Positions 1 to 14,556 of a stretch of DNA of 64,000 bases are shown here, one piece after another. Source of the DNA: Eriocheir sinensis (lineage: Eukaryota; Arthropoda; Malacostraca; Decapoda; Varunidae); NCBI RefSeq assembly GCF_024679095.1, contig NC_066570.1, forward strand, positions 10,231,804 to 10,295,803. Direction: 5' to 3'. The notes beneath the pieces are model-generated. The model ran no database searches and had not been told where the DNA came from. It saw nothing but the letters and a program-made list of their open reading frames with translations. Positions within the stretch are counted from its first letter, which is position 1. Each line of letters begins with the position of its first letter. The translations under genes and the position numbers were made by a program.

Positions 1-387
1 AACGAGTCACGGCCACGTCCTCCACCCCGCCCGTGTAAATAGACGCCGTGCATCGCAACAAACCTGTAACCGTGATCCCGCAAGTACCACCACCTGTATT
101 ACCAAGCCTCTAGATAACTTAAAATCCTGAGGGTCAATGAGCGTAGCCTAAGAAACAAATTTGATGAACTGAGATGTCTTGCTTTAACATAAAATTTTGA
201 CATAATTGCTATAAACGAAACATTTATCGACACCACAAATATTTATTTAAGTTACGAATACAACATATATGGCTACAGACTCTTCAACAAAGATCGTAAA
301 CCGTAGAGGCGGTGGCGTCGCCCTTTATGTCAAAAGCTATTTGCAACCCACCGACAAAACACCGGGAAACAGTAACGTTGAACATTT

Positions 388-1053
388 GTGCGTGCGAGTA
401 AACATTGCAAAGTCAATTTAAATATATCTGTCACCTACAGACCTCCTGGGCAATCACTCGATGACGACCTTGAAATGTACAGCGTCTTAAGGCAGTCACT
501 TAATAACAACGACTCACTGATATTAGGAGACTTTAACCTCCCCATATCGACAAGGGCGACACTGTCAGGCACAGAAGGCGAGTCACATATAATGATCGAA
601 TTTCTAGAAGAAAATTATCTAAGCCAAATGGTTTCTGAGACAACTCGACAAAATAATATACTAGACCTTGTTATAACGACCCAAGATAACCTTGTCATTA
701 GTGTCACGGTAGGAGAACACCTCGGTTCTTGCGATCATAAATTAGTGCGCGTGGACATTAAAGCTCAATCATCAGTGACTGAAAATAAAGTAAAGGTGCC
801 CAATTTCAAAAGAGCTAACTTCGTAGAAATCCGACAAACACTAACAGAAATACAACTATCAGATGACGGCAACGTAGAGGAAGCCTGGCTAAGCCTTAAA
901 AATCACTTACTCACTCAGCAGAACACATTCGTCCCCTTGTGCGAGAAGCGAATTAACACTAATAAAAGCCCACCGTGGTTTAATAGCGAAATTAAACAAT
1001 CAGTCAATGAGATAATTGTTTTACAGGTTAAAGAAAGAACAAAGCACGCCTGA
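388..1053 (+). pseudogene. EEP endonuclease domain of CR1-like copy A1 (fragment)
   Basis: This open stretch carries the middle and end of an exonuclease-endonuclease-phosphatase fold used to nick target DNA. Visible motifs are VTYRPPG, LGDFNLP (catalytic D and N), NNILDLVIT and the terminal SCDHKLV, which holds the conserved SDH-type aspartate-histidine pair with C in place of S. The first half of the domain lies upstream at about 120-390 in broken frames. The segment after SDH runs to PPWFNSEI, a linker typical of CR1/Jockey ORF2. It ends at a stop 5-prime of the RT, so the ORF2 polyprotein is interrupted. Confidence 0.8.
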
Positions 1054-1240
1054 GAACATTAGACTCTATAATGATGCCAGGCGACGAGTAAAAAGACTAG
1101 TAGGTCAGGCAAAGCGTTGTCATGAAGTAAATATTGCAGCCTACTGTTAAAATAACCCGAAATCTTTCTTCAGTTACATAAACAACAGAAAGGCGATCAA
1201 AAGTGGTATTGGACCTTTAACAAACAGCGACGGTGCACTA

Positions 1241-2401
1241 GTGACTGACAGCCAACACATTGCAAACCTCTTAAACAATTACTTTTCCTCGGTGTTTAAT
1301 ACTAACAGTCTTCCTCTCGCTACCACCAACACCAGTACTATTGTAAATCTCGAGCATGCATTGCCTAATTTTGAAATAACAACCGATGAAGTCCTTAAAG
1401 CTCTCCATTCACTTAAAACAAATAAAAGTCCTGGACCTGACAAAGTATATCCAACTCTGCTGAAAGAAACGAAGAGCGAAATACTCTCCTCCCTCACAAC
1501 CGTATTCAATATGTCCTTGCGACAAGGCATCGTCCCTTCAGATTGGAAAAAGGCTAACGTGACACCGATTTTCAAGAAAGGAGACAAAAAAGTACCAGGT
1601 AATTACAGGCCCATTAGTCTAACTTCGGTTGTAGGTAAGCTACTTGAGGGCATAATTAGAGACAAAATTGTGAGTTACCTTGAAAGCCACTCATTGATTG
1701 AGGACTCACAACATGGCTTCCGAAACAAAAGATCCTGCCTATCAAACCTATTAACCTTTTATAACGACCTCTTCACTGTTTATGACGTAACCAAATCACT
1801 GGACGTAGTCTATCTTGATTTACAGAAAGCGTTTGATAAAGTCCCGCATCATAAATTACTTTACAAATTAAAGCAAATAGGTATTGACGGTCAAGTAAAC
1901 CAATGGATCGCGAATTGGTTGAGCAACAGACAACAAAGAGTAGTGATTGACGGATTTAACTCAGAGTGGGCGCCTGTCACTAGTGGCGTCCCTCAGGGCT
2001 CGGTCCTTGGCCCAGTGCTCTTCATTATTTACATCAACGACGTGGATGTTGGACTCAATAACCGCATTAGTAAATTTGCAGACGACACAAAGATTGGTAA
2101 CTCGGTTCTCACTGACGAAGACAGGCAAAGCCTCCAAGAGGATTTGCACAAAATTTCAGCTTGGTCGGATAGATGGGAGATGCCCTTTAACGTAGACAAG
2201 TGCCAGGTCCTTCAAGTTGGAACGAGGAATAAGAAGTTCGAATACGAAATGCGCGGCGTTAAACTCAAAAGCGTTCAATGCGTCAAAGACTTGGGGTCAA
2301 AATCGCGTCAAACCTCAAATTCTCACAGCAATGCATCGATGCAGCAAATAAAGCGAACAGAATGTTGGGCTTCATTAAAGAAACTTTGTATTCAAGAATA
2401 A
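1241..2401 (+). pseudogene. Reverse transcriptase domain of CR1-like copy A1
   Basis: Reverse transcriptase with motifs in order: NKSPGPDKV, WKKANVTPIFKKGDK, NYRPISLTSV, HGFRNKRSC, YLDLQKAFDKVPH (catalytic D), SGVPQGSVLGPVLF and KFADDTKIG (catalytic DD). It then reads the thumb region to NVDKCQVLQVG before a frameshift near 2300. The remaining C-terminal part is in other frames at 2444-2632 ([18 protein letters not shown] region) and 2592-2879 (VVVREWNKLPPSVV). The catalytic core is intact but the ORF is broken on both sides, so activity is unlikely. Confidence 0.88.
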
Positions 2402-2997
2402 AGATGTAATACTCCGCTCTACAACAGTTTAGTCAGACCCCACTTGGAATATGCGGTACAGTTTTGGTCCCATCACCATGCAAAGGATATTGCTAAATTA
2501 GAAGGTGTTCAGCGTCGGGCAACGAAAATGATCCCTTCCTTGCGCAACAAATCCTACGAAGAAAGGCTTTCTATCCTTAACATGTTCTCTCTTGAAACGT
2601 CGCCTCCGAGGAAAATTGATCGAATGTTTTAAAATACTTAACGGTTTCACGAATGTAGACAGATCAACATTGTTTATGATCGATGACAGTCTGCGCACGA
2701 GGAACAATAGCGTAAAACTCAGATGTAGACAAGTAAATTCAGATTGCACCAAATTTTTCTTCACCAACGTTGTAGTGCGAGAATGGAATAAGCTTCCACC
2801 ATCAGTGGTCCAGTGTAACACGATTGACTCCTTCAAAAATAAGCTCGACCGTCACTTCCTTCAACTTAATATCAACTAGAGCAGAAATGCAACGTTTTGG
2901 AGTCTTCTGATTAATGTAAAATCACTTAGGTTTAAGGACAGACCACCAAGTCTGGACCATGGGGTCTGTGTGGTCTGATTTTCTATGTAAATCTATG

Positions 2998-4030
<1,033 letters not shown>

Positions 4031-4155
4031 ATTTAAACATCAAGATATATGATATGATAAAAGGGGCAGGGAAATTATCTCCATGCTAAAGACGACCTCT
4101 GTCTTGAGGTCGCCTATCTTAAAGCATTGCCACTAATGTTGTGGTGTGCTTGTAC

Positions 4156-5661
4156 TCAGGCGGATGTGACTAGGGCGGGTAGGTGCGACACCAGGCATGA
4201 GCCGCCACCTTCACCTATTGGGTGTTCATTGCACCTGGCTCTGCGGCTTCTCGGGATTTCAAGGAGGAGTTCGTTAGCCACCGCCGCTCTCGTGGTGTGC
4301 TGGTTTCTCCTCCAAGGGACCCGTAGTGCCGCCAGGTGAGGTGTATGTTGGACCTGGGCCTTGTGCAGGACTGTGATGGCACCGACCCTTCTCCGGTGCC
4401 AGACGCTGTCGAGCATACAGCGGGGGGCGTCCTGCTGGTGATGATCTGCCGGTGCCGCCACTGGTGTCCATGTGGTCGCTCCTGCTGAGGGCTGCTGGCA
4501 TCGCGGATGAGTCGCTCTGCCCTCCTCTGCACTCTGCCCAGCAGCGAGAGGTAACATTGGGCACTGCTCATCCAGGAGAGAGGGGAGTATTCCATGACGG
4601 ACCTTACCTGGGCTTTGTACAGCCTCAGGAGGTCGTCTGCGTCGAGCAGGTGCCGAACGCGACGCAGGAGTGTCACCCTCAGGGAGGCTCCGCGCCACAC
4701 ACTCCAGGTGGCGATCGAAACTGAGTCTGGAGTCGACCTCCACCCCCAAGATGTTGATGGAGTCCTTGATGACCAGGGTGTCGTCCCCAAACTTCAGCCG
4801 TCCCTGCAGGAGTCTGGCGTCCTCCTCCGAACGCGATATGACCATGGCCTGGGTCTTCTCGGCAGCAAACTTGACTTGCCAACGTCGTCCCCAGGCCATG
4901 ATGTCACCAAGATGGCGGTTGGTGGCTTCGATCATGTTCGAGGTTTCCTCCCTGGTGTAGCTGTGGGACAGGGTGCAGTCGTCAGTGTAGGCTGAGGCGA
5001 CTAGTAGGCCACGGAGCAGCTCGTCGAAGTATGCGTTCCAAAGGATCGGGCCCGGTACTGATCCTTGTGGAACGCTGGCAGTGACTGGGTAACTGCCTGA
5101 CTCGTTCACCACTACCCTCAGACTCCGGCCTTGCAGGTAGCTCGAAAATAGCTGCAGCAGTTGTCCTGTGATGCCGTGTTCGAGCTTGGCCAGGAGGCCC
5201 CTCTGCCACACAAAGTCGAATGCCCCAGTAATATCTAGGGCAACAACAAGTGAGGGCCGACCGGAGTCCAGGGCGTCATGCCAAGACTTGCTGAGAAGGA
5301 AGAGGAGGTCTGATGCCGAGCGATCTCTCCTGAACCCGTGCTGGCGAGGAGACAATAGATGGTTCTCCTCCAGGTGGCGCGTCATCTGCTCAGCAATAAT
5401 CCGCTCCAGGATCTTGCTAACAACTGACAGGAGCGAGATTGGGCGGTAGTAAGTTGGGTCTGTCCTGTCCTTCTTCTTGAAAACCGGTGTGACACGAGCC
5501 TCTTTCCATAGGGTCGGCCAGGCCCCTGCGCTTAGGCACTGTCTGAATATACGTGTGAGGGGGTACGACAGCTCCCCTGTACAGTGCTTCAGCAGGAAAG
5601 GGCTGATGTCATCAGGGCCTAGGGCTTTCCTGTTGTTGGTGTCTCGTTGGTGCTTGGCCAC
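4156..5661 (-). pseudogene. Non-LTR reverse transcriptase, 5-prime truncated (family D)
   Basis: Read on the minus strand, the RT fingers and palm are clear: ALGPDDISPFLL, WKEARVTPVFKKKD, YYRPISLLSV, HGFRRDRSASD, VVALDITGAFDFVW (motif A D), SVPQGSVPGPILWN and AYTDDCTLS. The last is normally AYADD; both catalytic aspartates remain. After about residue 315 the frame slips: the fused tail to 4156 is a wrong-frame shadow, and the true thumb continues in another frame around 4215-4650 (LRLYKAQVRSVMEYSPLSWM). The 5-prime end stops at a CT microsatellite at 5667, so no endonuclease is present. It differs from the CR1-like and Jockey families in this window; the clade is not assigned. Confidence 0.85.
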
Positions 5662-5664
5662 TGT

Positions 5665-6427
<763 letters not shown>

Positions 6428-6490
<63 letters not shown>
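6428..6490. repeat. (CA)n microsatellite
   Basis: About 31 perfect CA units. Confidence 0.97.
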
Positions 6491-6492
<2 letters not shown>

Positions 6493-6868
6493 CACTCACA
6501 CACTCACTCAGTAATTCAAGCGATGGATTCCTGCACGCCGGTCTCCCCTCACCCCTCGCTCCTTTGTTTTCCCCGTAAGTTTTCAAGCAGCACACCCTCA
6601 CCCTAGGTATATAACACGACCAGGGGATATTACTGGAACAGCGATACGGCGTATAACTCACTCTCTCCTGCAGCTTTCCTTCCCTATATCTCCTTCCTCT
6701 TCTGCCAGGGGACCCAGACCAGAGACCGCTTTGATGTGCTTTCTTCTTCTCCTTCCCAAACTTGTCACACGAGACGTCTTCTTCTTCCTGCGCCAGGGTC
6801 GTATCACCCGGTTTAGTCTTGATCTAGAGAAACGGCGGATACGTGGTCAAATCTGATAGAGTTAATAG

Positions 6869-7330
6869 ATGCTGCGTGAGATGGAGAGGTAAGATGGAAG
6901 GAAGCATCATGGGTTAGGGAACAGAATAAGGCTGGATATATTACGATTAAGACTAAGGAGTGGGCTTGGGCACGTCGTGTTATGGGTAGAAATGATGACA
7001 GACGGACAACCAAAGATGCTGCGTGAGATGGAGAGGTACGATGGAAGGAAGCATCATGGGTTAGGAGAACAGTATAAGGTTGGCGATGTTAAGATTAAGC
7101 TAAAAAGATGACTTACGGTGGTCGTTTCATGGGTAGAAATGATGACAGACGGACAACCAAAGATGCTGCGTGGGATGGAGTGGTAATGGAAGGAAGCGAG
7201 CGAGCGTCACGGGTTTTGAGACAGAATAAGGTTGGAGATGTTAAGATCGAGCGTAAGAAGTGGACTTGTGGAGGTCGTATTATGTGTAGAAATGATGACA
7301 GACGAATAACCGAGGATGCTGGGTAAGACG
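6869..7330 (+). repeat. Tandem repeat of about 147-152 bp, three copies and a partial, RT-tail derived
   Basis: The phrase gatgctgcgtg recurs at 6869, 7015 and 7162 and, as gatgctgggt, at 7314. Each unit contains gtagaaatgatgacagac. In one frame the units read like the end of a retrotransposon polyprotein (RNDDRRTTKDAAWDG, related to the WFGHVxRRNDD-type tail). The tail is interrupted by stops and was multiplied as DNA rather than as protein. A short CR1-like scrap (LEKRRIRGQ) lies just upstream near 6830-6860. Confidence 0.75.
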
Positions 7331-7876
7331 AAGAGATAGAAAAGAAGGAACAAATAAAGAAAAGAAAGAAGAACAGGAGGAAAGGAGGAGATAGAGAGAG
7401 GAAACAAGAGACAAAGACAGAGAGAAAGCAACAGAGAAAGGAAAAAAAAAAAGAAGAAGAAGTAGTAGATGAAAGTCAAGTCATAGATAATTTGCCAGGA
7501 CAGAATGGAGTACACTGAGAGGCGAAAGACAGGTAGATAATGTGAGTTAGTTAAATACATATAAAACTGAATCTGTATATCTTAGCTTGGGAGTGTTAGC
7601 GTAGCAGCCACACACTATTACATTTGTTCACGATCTTAGGCAAGGGAAAGTTTAATATATATAAGACTTACTGACACTCGTATGTTTTAAGCCCCAAATA
7701 TTACCTAGAGAAAAGTTAGAAATGATGTTAATCGATAGTGTTGTGTTTGGAATAGTTAATCAGTGACCCATCGAACTTTACTCTCCTGAACTAAAGAAAG
7801 TGAGAGTATGATGTAACTAATATTATAATAAGCTTAACGCCTCATTGAAATATTGCCAAAATAGGAAAAAGTGATG
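7331..7876. other. No gene seen; purine-rich then AT-rich sequence
   Basis: An A/G-rich patch occupies 7331-7470; the rest is unremarkable AT-rich DNA. Confidence 0.6.
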
Positions 7877-7884
7877 ACTTATAT

Positions 7885-8832
7885 CAGTGGTGCTCAACAT
7901 TATTGGGTGGCAGGGCCACATTAGATGGGCAATGTGTGATAAGGGCCTCATATTTCCTGCAATGTGAATATGCATAGTAATTAATATACGTATTCTGCAG
8001 ACTAATAATACTGATTATGTTGTGTATATATTGTAACCTTCCGGAAAGAGTCGTAATCAAAACACTTTTCACATAAATTGCAGGTCATGGGAAATGGGCA
8101 ATTATAAAGTACAATAAAGTGAAGACCTATATACGAGCGACACCATTTAGCCTTTGGGCAGGGAGAGGGGAAACGTGGAGCGGCTGCTGTGTGCCGGGAG
8201 GGTGGGGAACTCAATTGGGTAGGGGTACAGGGGAGGTGGCGTGGAAGACGATGGGTAAGGGGAGAGGGCTAGGAGTGGATGGGCAACGGTGGGGAAGTCC
8301 CGGAAGGGAGCGGTTGGGTAGGAGAGGGGTAGGGAGCCAGAGACCAGGACTGATTGAGAGGATGAGTGGGGGGATGAGAGGGCAGGGACATGAGCGAAGG
8401 GAATAGCCAAGCAGGAGGGAGTTTCCCCCCAAAAAAAAGCCTAGATTAGCCTGTTTTCAAGGGAAAATAGCCAAGGCGCCAAGGTCCCAGCTCAAAAGCC
8501 AAGATCTAGTAAAAAATGCCAAGGAGTGGCAACACGGGACTCACGTCAACAAAATCAGTGAGGCTAGCCAGCTTTCAGGCTGCCAGATGAGGAATAGCAT
8601 TTTTATCATTATAATACTATAACGTCATAAAGTTCACTTATAATAAGATATTCAGTAATATCAATCATAATATAATTTATATTGCTACATGTCATTAAAA
8701 TTAAATGTGAACTAATATTATACGTATTATGATAGGGATAAGTAGGTTATTTTTTTGGTTACTTGCCGAGGGCCGCATTAAACTTTATTGAGGGCCACAT
8801 GCAGCCCTCAAACAGTGGGTTGAGCACCCCTG
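7885..8832. mobile_element. hAT-type non-autonomous element (948 bp)
   Basis: The ends are inverted repeats: CAGTGGTGCTCAAC at 7885 and GTTGAGCACCCCTG ending at 8832. The first three bases, CAG, and the G/C pattern match hAT termini. Flanks are acttatat (7877-7884) and acctatat (8833-8840), an 8-bp target duplication with one change, as expected for hAT. A longer imperfect inverted match (gggccacattag and gggccacatgcag) extends inward. No transposase is encoded; the G-rich middle has only compositional open frames. Confidence 0.85.
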
Positions 8833-8840
8833 ACCTATAT

Positions 8841-9283
8841 TATTGTGTATGCATTCCTTCACCACTCAACCATTAATAAAAGCAAACAGCATTATATGAC
8901 TGACCTATATATCATGAAAGCCACACGAAATATTGTTAAAGAGAAGATGAAATTGTGACTGATCTTCAAAGTCTCGTCTAAATTTCCACCTTCCTATGAC
9001 TTGTACTCTTTCTTACACGGGGGGAGGATCAAGACACCTGAACATAATCTTTTGGAATTCATTAATACTTCATTTTGGGAGTATTAGTTTCGTTTTTTTC
9101 CCGATTTTTTTTATTTCTTTTCCTCTACTGCTTCTGATATATGAAAAAAACAAAAAACAATTTCTTAGTCAACCATTAAACAAGTCCTTTGTTCAGGTAG
9201 TAAGGAGGAGTAGTTTTGCATTTTCTCTACGTGTTTTATTTTTTTTGTTTTTTCTTGACTGCTTCTTCTGATATATAAACAAA
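8841..9283. other. No gene seen
   Basis: AT-rich spacer between the hAT element and the Merlin target duplication; no motif recognised. Confidence 0.6.
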
Positions 9284-9464
9284 CACCCATTGGTGCTACT
9301 TTGGTTTGTCATGAATCTACTTTGGTATGTGATCTACACTTTATATTGCGGTCTACGTGTCATGAATCTACTTTGGTATGCCATCTAAATGGTTGATGCA
9401 TGGTCTAGATGGTCTAGACTCCGACTATAGAGGGTAATAGCGGTGGTAGAGAGGTAGTTGAGTC

Positions 9465-9640
9465 CCGGCTCAACAAGGTACAAGAACAAGAAAAACACGT
9501 GTCGTGATTACGAGAGAATGTCTGGTTAGAGTGTCGAAGCGCCGGTCCCGAACAAGGAAAACACTCGTCGTGGTTTCGAGAGAATGTCTGCTTAGAGTGT
9601 CGAAGCTCCGGTCCCGACTCAACAAGGTACATGTGGCAAC
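9465..9640. repeat. Direct repeat of about 80 bp, two copies
   Basis: Two units share gagagaatgtctg, ttagagtgtcgaag and ccggtcccga, just upstream of the DDE transposase gene; possibly part of that transposon's subterminal region. Confidence 0.75.
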
Positions 9641-11400
9641 AGCACACTTCATTCCGCCATAGACATCAATCTCGACAGCTTTGGTATGTTACCTGCAAGC
9701 TAGTTTGTTACATCATGGACTTCTTTGATAACTTCAATGGAGGTGTACTGCACATAACAGTTTTGCAGTTCTACGCAAGAAAAGAAATCCCCACACTCGA
9801 AAAAATTCATGAAGAAGTGAAGAACAACCTCTCATATCCTGGCAGCCGTGAAACACTGAGAAAAGTTCTGAAGAAAATCGGATTTCACCATGCAAAGGTT
9901 GATGGGCGAAAATTCCTCTTTGAAAATAATGATGTGCAATATGCACGAAGCAAGTTTTTAAGAGAAATAAGGAAACACTTAAGCTCAGACAAGAACATCG
10001 TATATTTGGACGAGTCGTGGGTTAACCAAAACTACACGGTTTCCAAATGTTGGGTGCACGAAGAAAATGCAGGACAGGCTATAGGAGTGAGGGTGCCGAC
10101 TGGGAAGGGGGCCGCTTGATCATTCTGCACGCTGGATCATAAGAACATAAGAACTCAGGAGTCTACAAGAGGCCGGTAGGCCTGTACTAGGCAGCTCCTT
10201 TGACCCTAAGCTCCCGTGTATCTAACCCCACCTAATATCGCTGTCCATGAATTTATCTAGTCTATTTTGAATGTGACAATTGTATTGGCACTCACCACAT
10301 GACTGCTAAGCCCATTCCACTCATCCACCACCCTGTTAGTAAACCAATTTTTGCCTATGTCCCTGTTGAATCTGAACTTATCCAGTTTAAACCCATTACT
10401 TCGTGTCCTACCCGGTTCTCTTACCAACAAAACCTTATGAATGTCTCCCTTATTAAAGCCCTTCATCCATTTATAAACCTCGATCATGTCTCCACGCACC
10501 CTTCGCCTTTCTAGAGAATGCAAGTTTAACTGTTTGAGTCTTTCCTCGTATGGCAAGTTTCTCAACCCCTGAATCATCTTAGTCATCCTCCTCTGCACCG
10601 ATTCTAACATTTTGATATCCATTATATAGTAAGGTAACCAGAACTGAACCGCATAGTCAAGATGAGGTCTAACTAATGCTAAATATAGTTTGAGGAAGAC
10701 TGGGGCTTCTGTTGCTTACGCTCCTTGAAATAAATCCCAGTACCCTATTAGCTCGATGATTTGTTCCCGGGGGCCGCCCTTGTTTTCCAGGCAAAAAATG
10801 TCGGGGATTACCATGATCAGATGAATGCAGAAACATTTGAAAAGTGGTTCACACATCAACTCTTACCAAACATTCCTTCAGCGTTAGTAATTGTGATGGA
10901 TAATGCATCTTATCACTCAAGAAAATTCACAAGCCACCAACATCTGCAAACAACAAAGCTACGATACGAGAATGGCTGGAGAAGAAGGGCGTAGCAGTGC
11001 CAGAAGTTATCCTCAAGACAGACCTTCTGCATCTTGTAAGTCAACACGTCTCTTCTGCCGACACAAACTACGTTGTCGACAAGATGGCTTCAGATCACGG
11101 ACATAAGAGTAGTGCGCCTGCCACCATACCACTGTCACTACAACCCCAATGAGCTGGTTTGGGCTCAAGTTAAAGGCTACATCTAGAAAAAAAAACATTC
11201 AAGACTGCCGACCTAAAACCACTCATAGAAGAATCAATACAAAATGTTACCAAGGAAATCTGGAAGAATGCTGTCCGGCACGCGGAAAACTGCAGTCATA
11301 GGATGCAGAGAGAGATGTCGTGATTGACAACTTCATTGATTCTTTCATCATCACTCTCACATCTTCTGATGAGCATTCATCCTAAGTCATCCAAGATGCA
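9631..11400 (+). pseudogene. IS630/Tc1-mariner-related (DDE_3-type) transposase, split by a CR1 fragment
   Basis: The N-terminal half (to about 10137) has a helix-turn-helix-like SYPGSRETLRKVLKKIGF segment and YLDESWVNQNYTV with the first catalytic D. The frame slips at VPTGKG, and reading LIILHAG stops where a CR1 fragment begins (10141). Coding resumes near 10760 with PGAALVFQAK, GDYHDQMNAETFEKWF and VIVMDNASYHSR (second D). After another slip it reads TIREWLEKKGVAVPEV and LPPYHCHYNPNELVWAQVK (third residue E) ending about 11185. A C-terminal helix region follows (KPLIEESIQNVTKEIW). All three catalytic acids are kept, but there are several frameshifts and one large insertion. Confidence 0.88.
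10141..10758 (-). mobile_element. 5-prime truncated CR1-like fragment (A2) inside the DDE transposase
   Basis: Minus-strand sequence encodes the RT C-terminal tail (MLESVQRRMTKMIQGLRN, SLERRRVRGDMIEVYKWM, FTNRVVDEWNGL) and the 3-prime UTR ending cttatgttcttatg at 10141. It is closely similar to the 3-prime end of the copy at 30901-35003. It interrupts a continuous transposase reading between LHAG and PGAALVF, so it inserted after the DDE transposon. Target-site duplication could not be defined. Confidence 0.9.
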
Positions 11401-11590
11401 GTGAAGAGAGGAATAGGCCTATCGGGGATATATACCTCTTAAAAAAAACGCGCCATGACTTTTACCTCTCGGGTGGTGTGGAAATAAAGTCGGTTATATA
11501 ATCTGTACAATACAATGGTAAGGACTAAAACCAAATTTATCGTATAAACCCACAATTTCTGTATTATAACCTAATAAATCAGGTTGAATA

Positions 11591-11711
<121 letters not shown>

Positions 11712-11925
11712 ACCAAGGTGGGGATAAAACGTGGCACCGCTGTACTGCTGCTTACTCCCTAGAGGCCTACGTCACAGCCGCACGTTTGAGCTAGCCGGAG
11801 TATAACCTCACTAAATATTCATTTATATTTCAGTCATTGACGCAGCCCTAAAGCGTGCACAATAATTCTACAACGAAATCAGCGACGAAACTAAAGCACA
11901 GGCATTTTTAAGAAGACATGGACTT

Positions 11926-12903
11926 TGGATGAAAACAAAGTGTTTCACCGTGTCATCGATGTGGCGGAGAGGTGAAGGACGCTCGGAAAAGAAGACGAAA
12001 TGGCGAATTTATTCCCGTTCTTCGTTGCAGAAACCGTGGATGTCAAACTTTTCGTTCCGTTCGCAGAGGTAATGTATTCATCCACTTCACAGATTTAAAT
12101 AACAAACTAAATTGCAAGCTCTCTCTTTGTCAAATTTTAGAATTGATCTTTTATTTTATACAAGACCTCTTATGATCTGGTTCAAAGATTAACTGGTAGA
12201 GGTACCGAAGCAATATGCGACTGGTTCAACATGTGCAGAGAAGTTTGTACAGCGAATGTTTCAGTCCAACATCGTGGTCAAATGGCAGGGACTGAAGAAG
12301 AGCCTGTGCAAATTGATGAAGCACGCTTTGTAGGACAGCGAAAGCACAACAGAGTCCGAATGTTGCAAGGAGACCGGGCTCCAAATTCAACAGACGGTGA
12401 AGCTGAAGTGGACAGTAACCGTAACCATGGGAGACGTATTGATGGTGTTTGGTTTGAAGAGAGGCTCAGAGTGCCGATATTTTTACGTTCAAAGAAGAGA
12501 CCGTGAGACACTTCAACCAATTATTCAGAGAGAAGTCGCTGAAGGCTCAATAATCCATTCCGACGACTGGCCAGCTTACTCTAATTTAAACCAAATCAAT
12601 TTTCGTCATTTTTCCGTAAATCATCAGCAGTATTACGTCGATCCTAACCCTGGGGCACATACACAAGGAACTGAAAGATCCTGGCTTGATGCGAAGACTC
12701 GGGTATTGAAAAACATGAGAGGCAGCAATCAAAGAACTTTTCAGTCGCACCTAGACTACTTCTGTTGGCGGATGATGAGAAAAGAAGCTCCTGACATACA
12801 TTTAGCATTTTTAGCTGATATATGTGATGTTTACCGATATAATATTTTTAATAAAAAAAATGTTTTTATTATGTTTTACCATGTAGATATCATTACAAAG
12901 TAA
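11926..12903 (+). pseudogene. Merlin (ISXO2-like) transposase, frameshifted
   Basis: Pieces in successive frames give a zinc-binding start (CHRCGGEVKDARKRRRNG then CRNRGCQTFRSVRRGN) and the catalytic segments EEPVQIDEARFVGQRKHNR (first D, about 12298), GSIIHSDDWPAYSNL (second D, about 12553) and THTQGTERSWLDAK-like GAHTQGTERSWLDAK (E, about 12667). The C-terminal LDYFCWRMMRK region ends in IFNKKN. Frame breaks occur near 11950, 12165 and 12440. The catalytic residues are visible, but the protein cannot be made as one chain. Confidence 0.87.
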
Positions 12904-14556
12904 AATATCAACGGTGTAGATACTTTTCCTTGTAGATAACAAGCCAAAGTACGGTGTAGATATTTTTTTCTTATAGATAACAAGCCAAAGTAGCACCCAC
13001 CCATTTTTTTCAGTCATCCATTTAGTACCTTTTTTTTTAAAGTAGTGAGAGGAAATTCAAGTTAAAGAAAATGGAATGAGGTTAGTCTGTAGGAGGTGCT
13101 TGATACGGGGTCTAAAATTTGCCTTGAAGGGGGGCTGGATTTTTTTTTTACAACAAGGAGACAGATCAAGGGCACACACAAAAAGTAAACAATAATAAAA
13201 TAAAAGCCCGCTACTCGCTGCTCATAAAAAGAATCCAAAGAGGTGGCCGAAAGCTAGGTCAATTTCGGGAGGAGAGGTGTCCAGATACCCTTCTCTTGAA
13301 AGAGTTCAAGTCGTAGGCAGGAGGAAATACAGAAGAAGGAAGATTGTTCCAGAGTTTACCAGCGTGAGGGATGAAAGCGTGAAGATCCTGGTTAACTCTT
13401 GCATAAGGGGTTTGGACAGTATAGGGATGAGCATGAGTAGAAAGTCGCGTGCAGCGGGGCCGCGGGAGGGGGGGTGGCATGCAGTTAGCAAGTTCAAAAG
13501 AGCCGTCAGCGTGAAAATATCGATAGAAGATAGAAAGAGAGGCAACATGGCGCATAAATTAAGAGGTAGAAGACTATCAGTAAGAGGAGGAGAGCTGATG
13601 AGACGAAGAGACTTAGACTTCACTCTGTCCAAGAGAGCTGTGTGAGTGGAGCCCCCCACACGTGAGATGCATACTCCATATGAGGGCGGACAATGCCCCT
13701 GTATATGGATAGCAACTGCGCGGGGGAGAAGAAGTGGCGGAGACGATACAAAACCCCCAGCCTCGAGGAAGCTGATTTAGTGAGAGACGAGATGTGAAGT
13801 TTCCAGTTAAGATTTAGAGTTAAGGATAGACCGAGGATGTTTAGTGTTGAAGATGGTTACAGCTGAGTGTTGTCGAAGAATAGGGGATAGGTGTTTGGAA
13901 GATTGTGTCGAGTTGATAGGTGGAGAAATTGAGTTTTTGAGGCATTGAAGGACACGAGGTTCCTTTTACCCCAATCGGAAATGATAGTAAGGTCTGAGGT
14001 TAAGCGTTCTGCAGCTACCAGCTTGGAGTCATGTAATTCCTGTTGAGAGGGTCTTCTGTTGAAAGAAGCTGAATAATGCAGAGGGAGTCATCAGCGTATG
14101 CGTGGATAGGACAGTTTGTTATGGAAAGAAGATCATTGATGAATAACAGGAAGAGAGTGGGTGATAGGACAGAGCCCTGTGGAACACCACTGTTAATAGG
14201 TTTAGGAGAAGAACAGTGACCGTCTACCACGGCAGAGATAGAACGGCCGGAAATGAAACTGGAGATAAAGGAACAGAGAGAAGGAGAGAATCAGAAAGAG
14301 GGCAGTTTGGAAAGCAAAGACTTGTGCCAGACTCTATCGAAGGCCTTCGATATGTCTAGCGCAACTGAGAAGGTTTCACCGAAACGGCTAAGAGAGGATG
14401 ACCAAGAATCAATTAGCAGAACAAGAAGATCGCCAGTAGAACGCCCCTTGCGGAACCCATACTGGCGATCAGATGGAAGGTTATAGGTGGAAAGGTGCTT
14501 TTGAATCTTCCGGTTAAGGATTGATTCTAAAGCTTTATATAGACAGGAAAGTAAAG

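Noticed and set aside
8119..8432. Gly/Arg-rich open frames on both strands
   Set aside because: Compositional, inside a non-autonomous hAT-type element.
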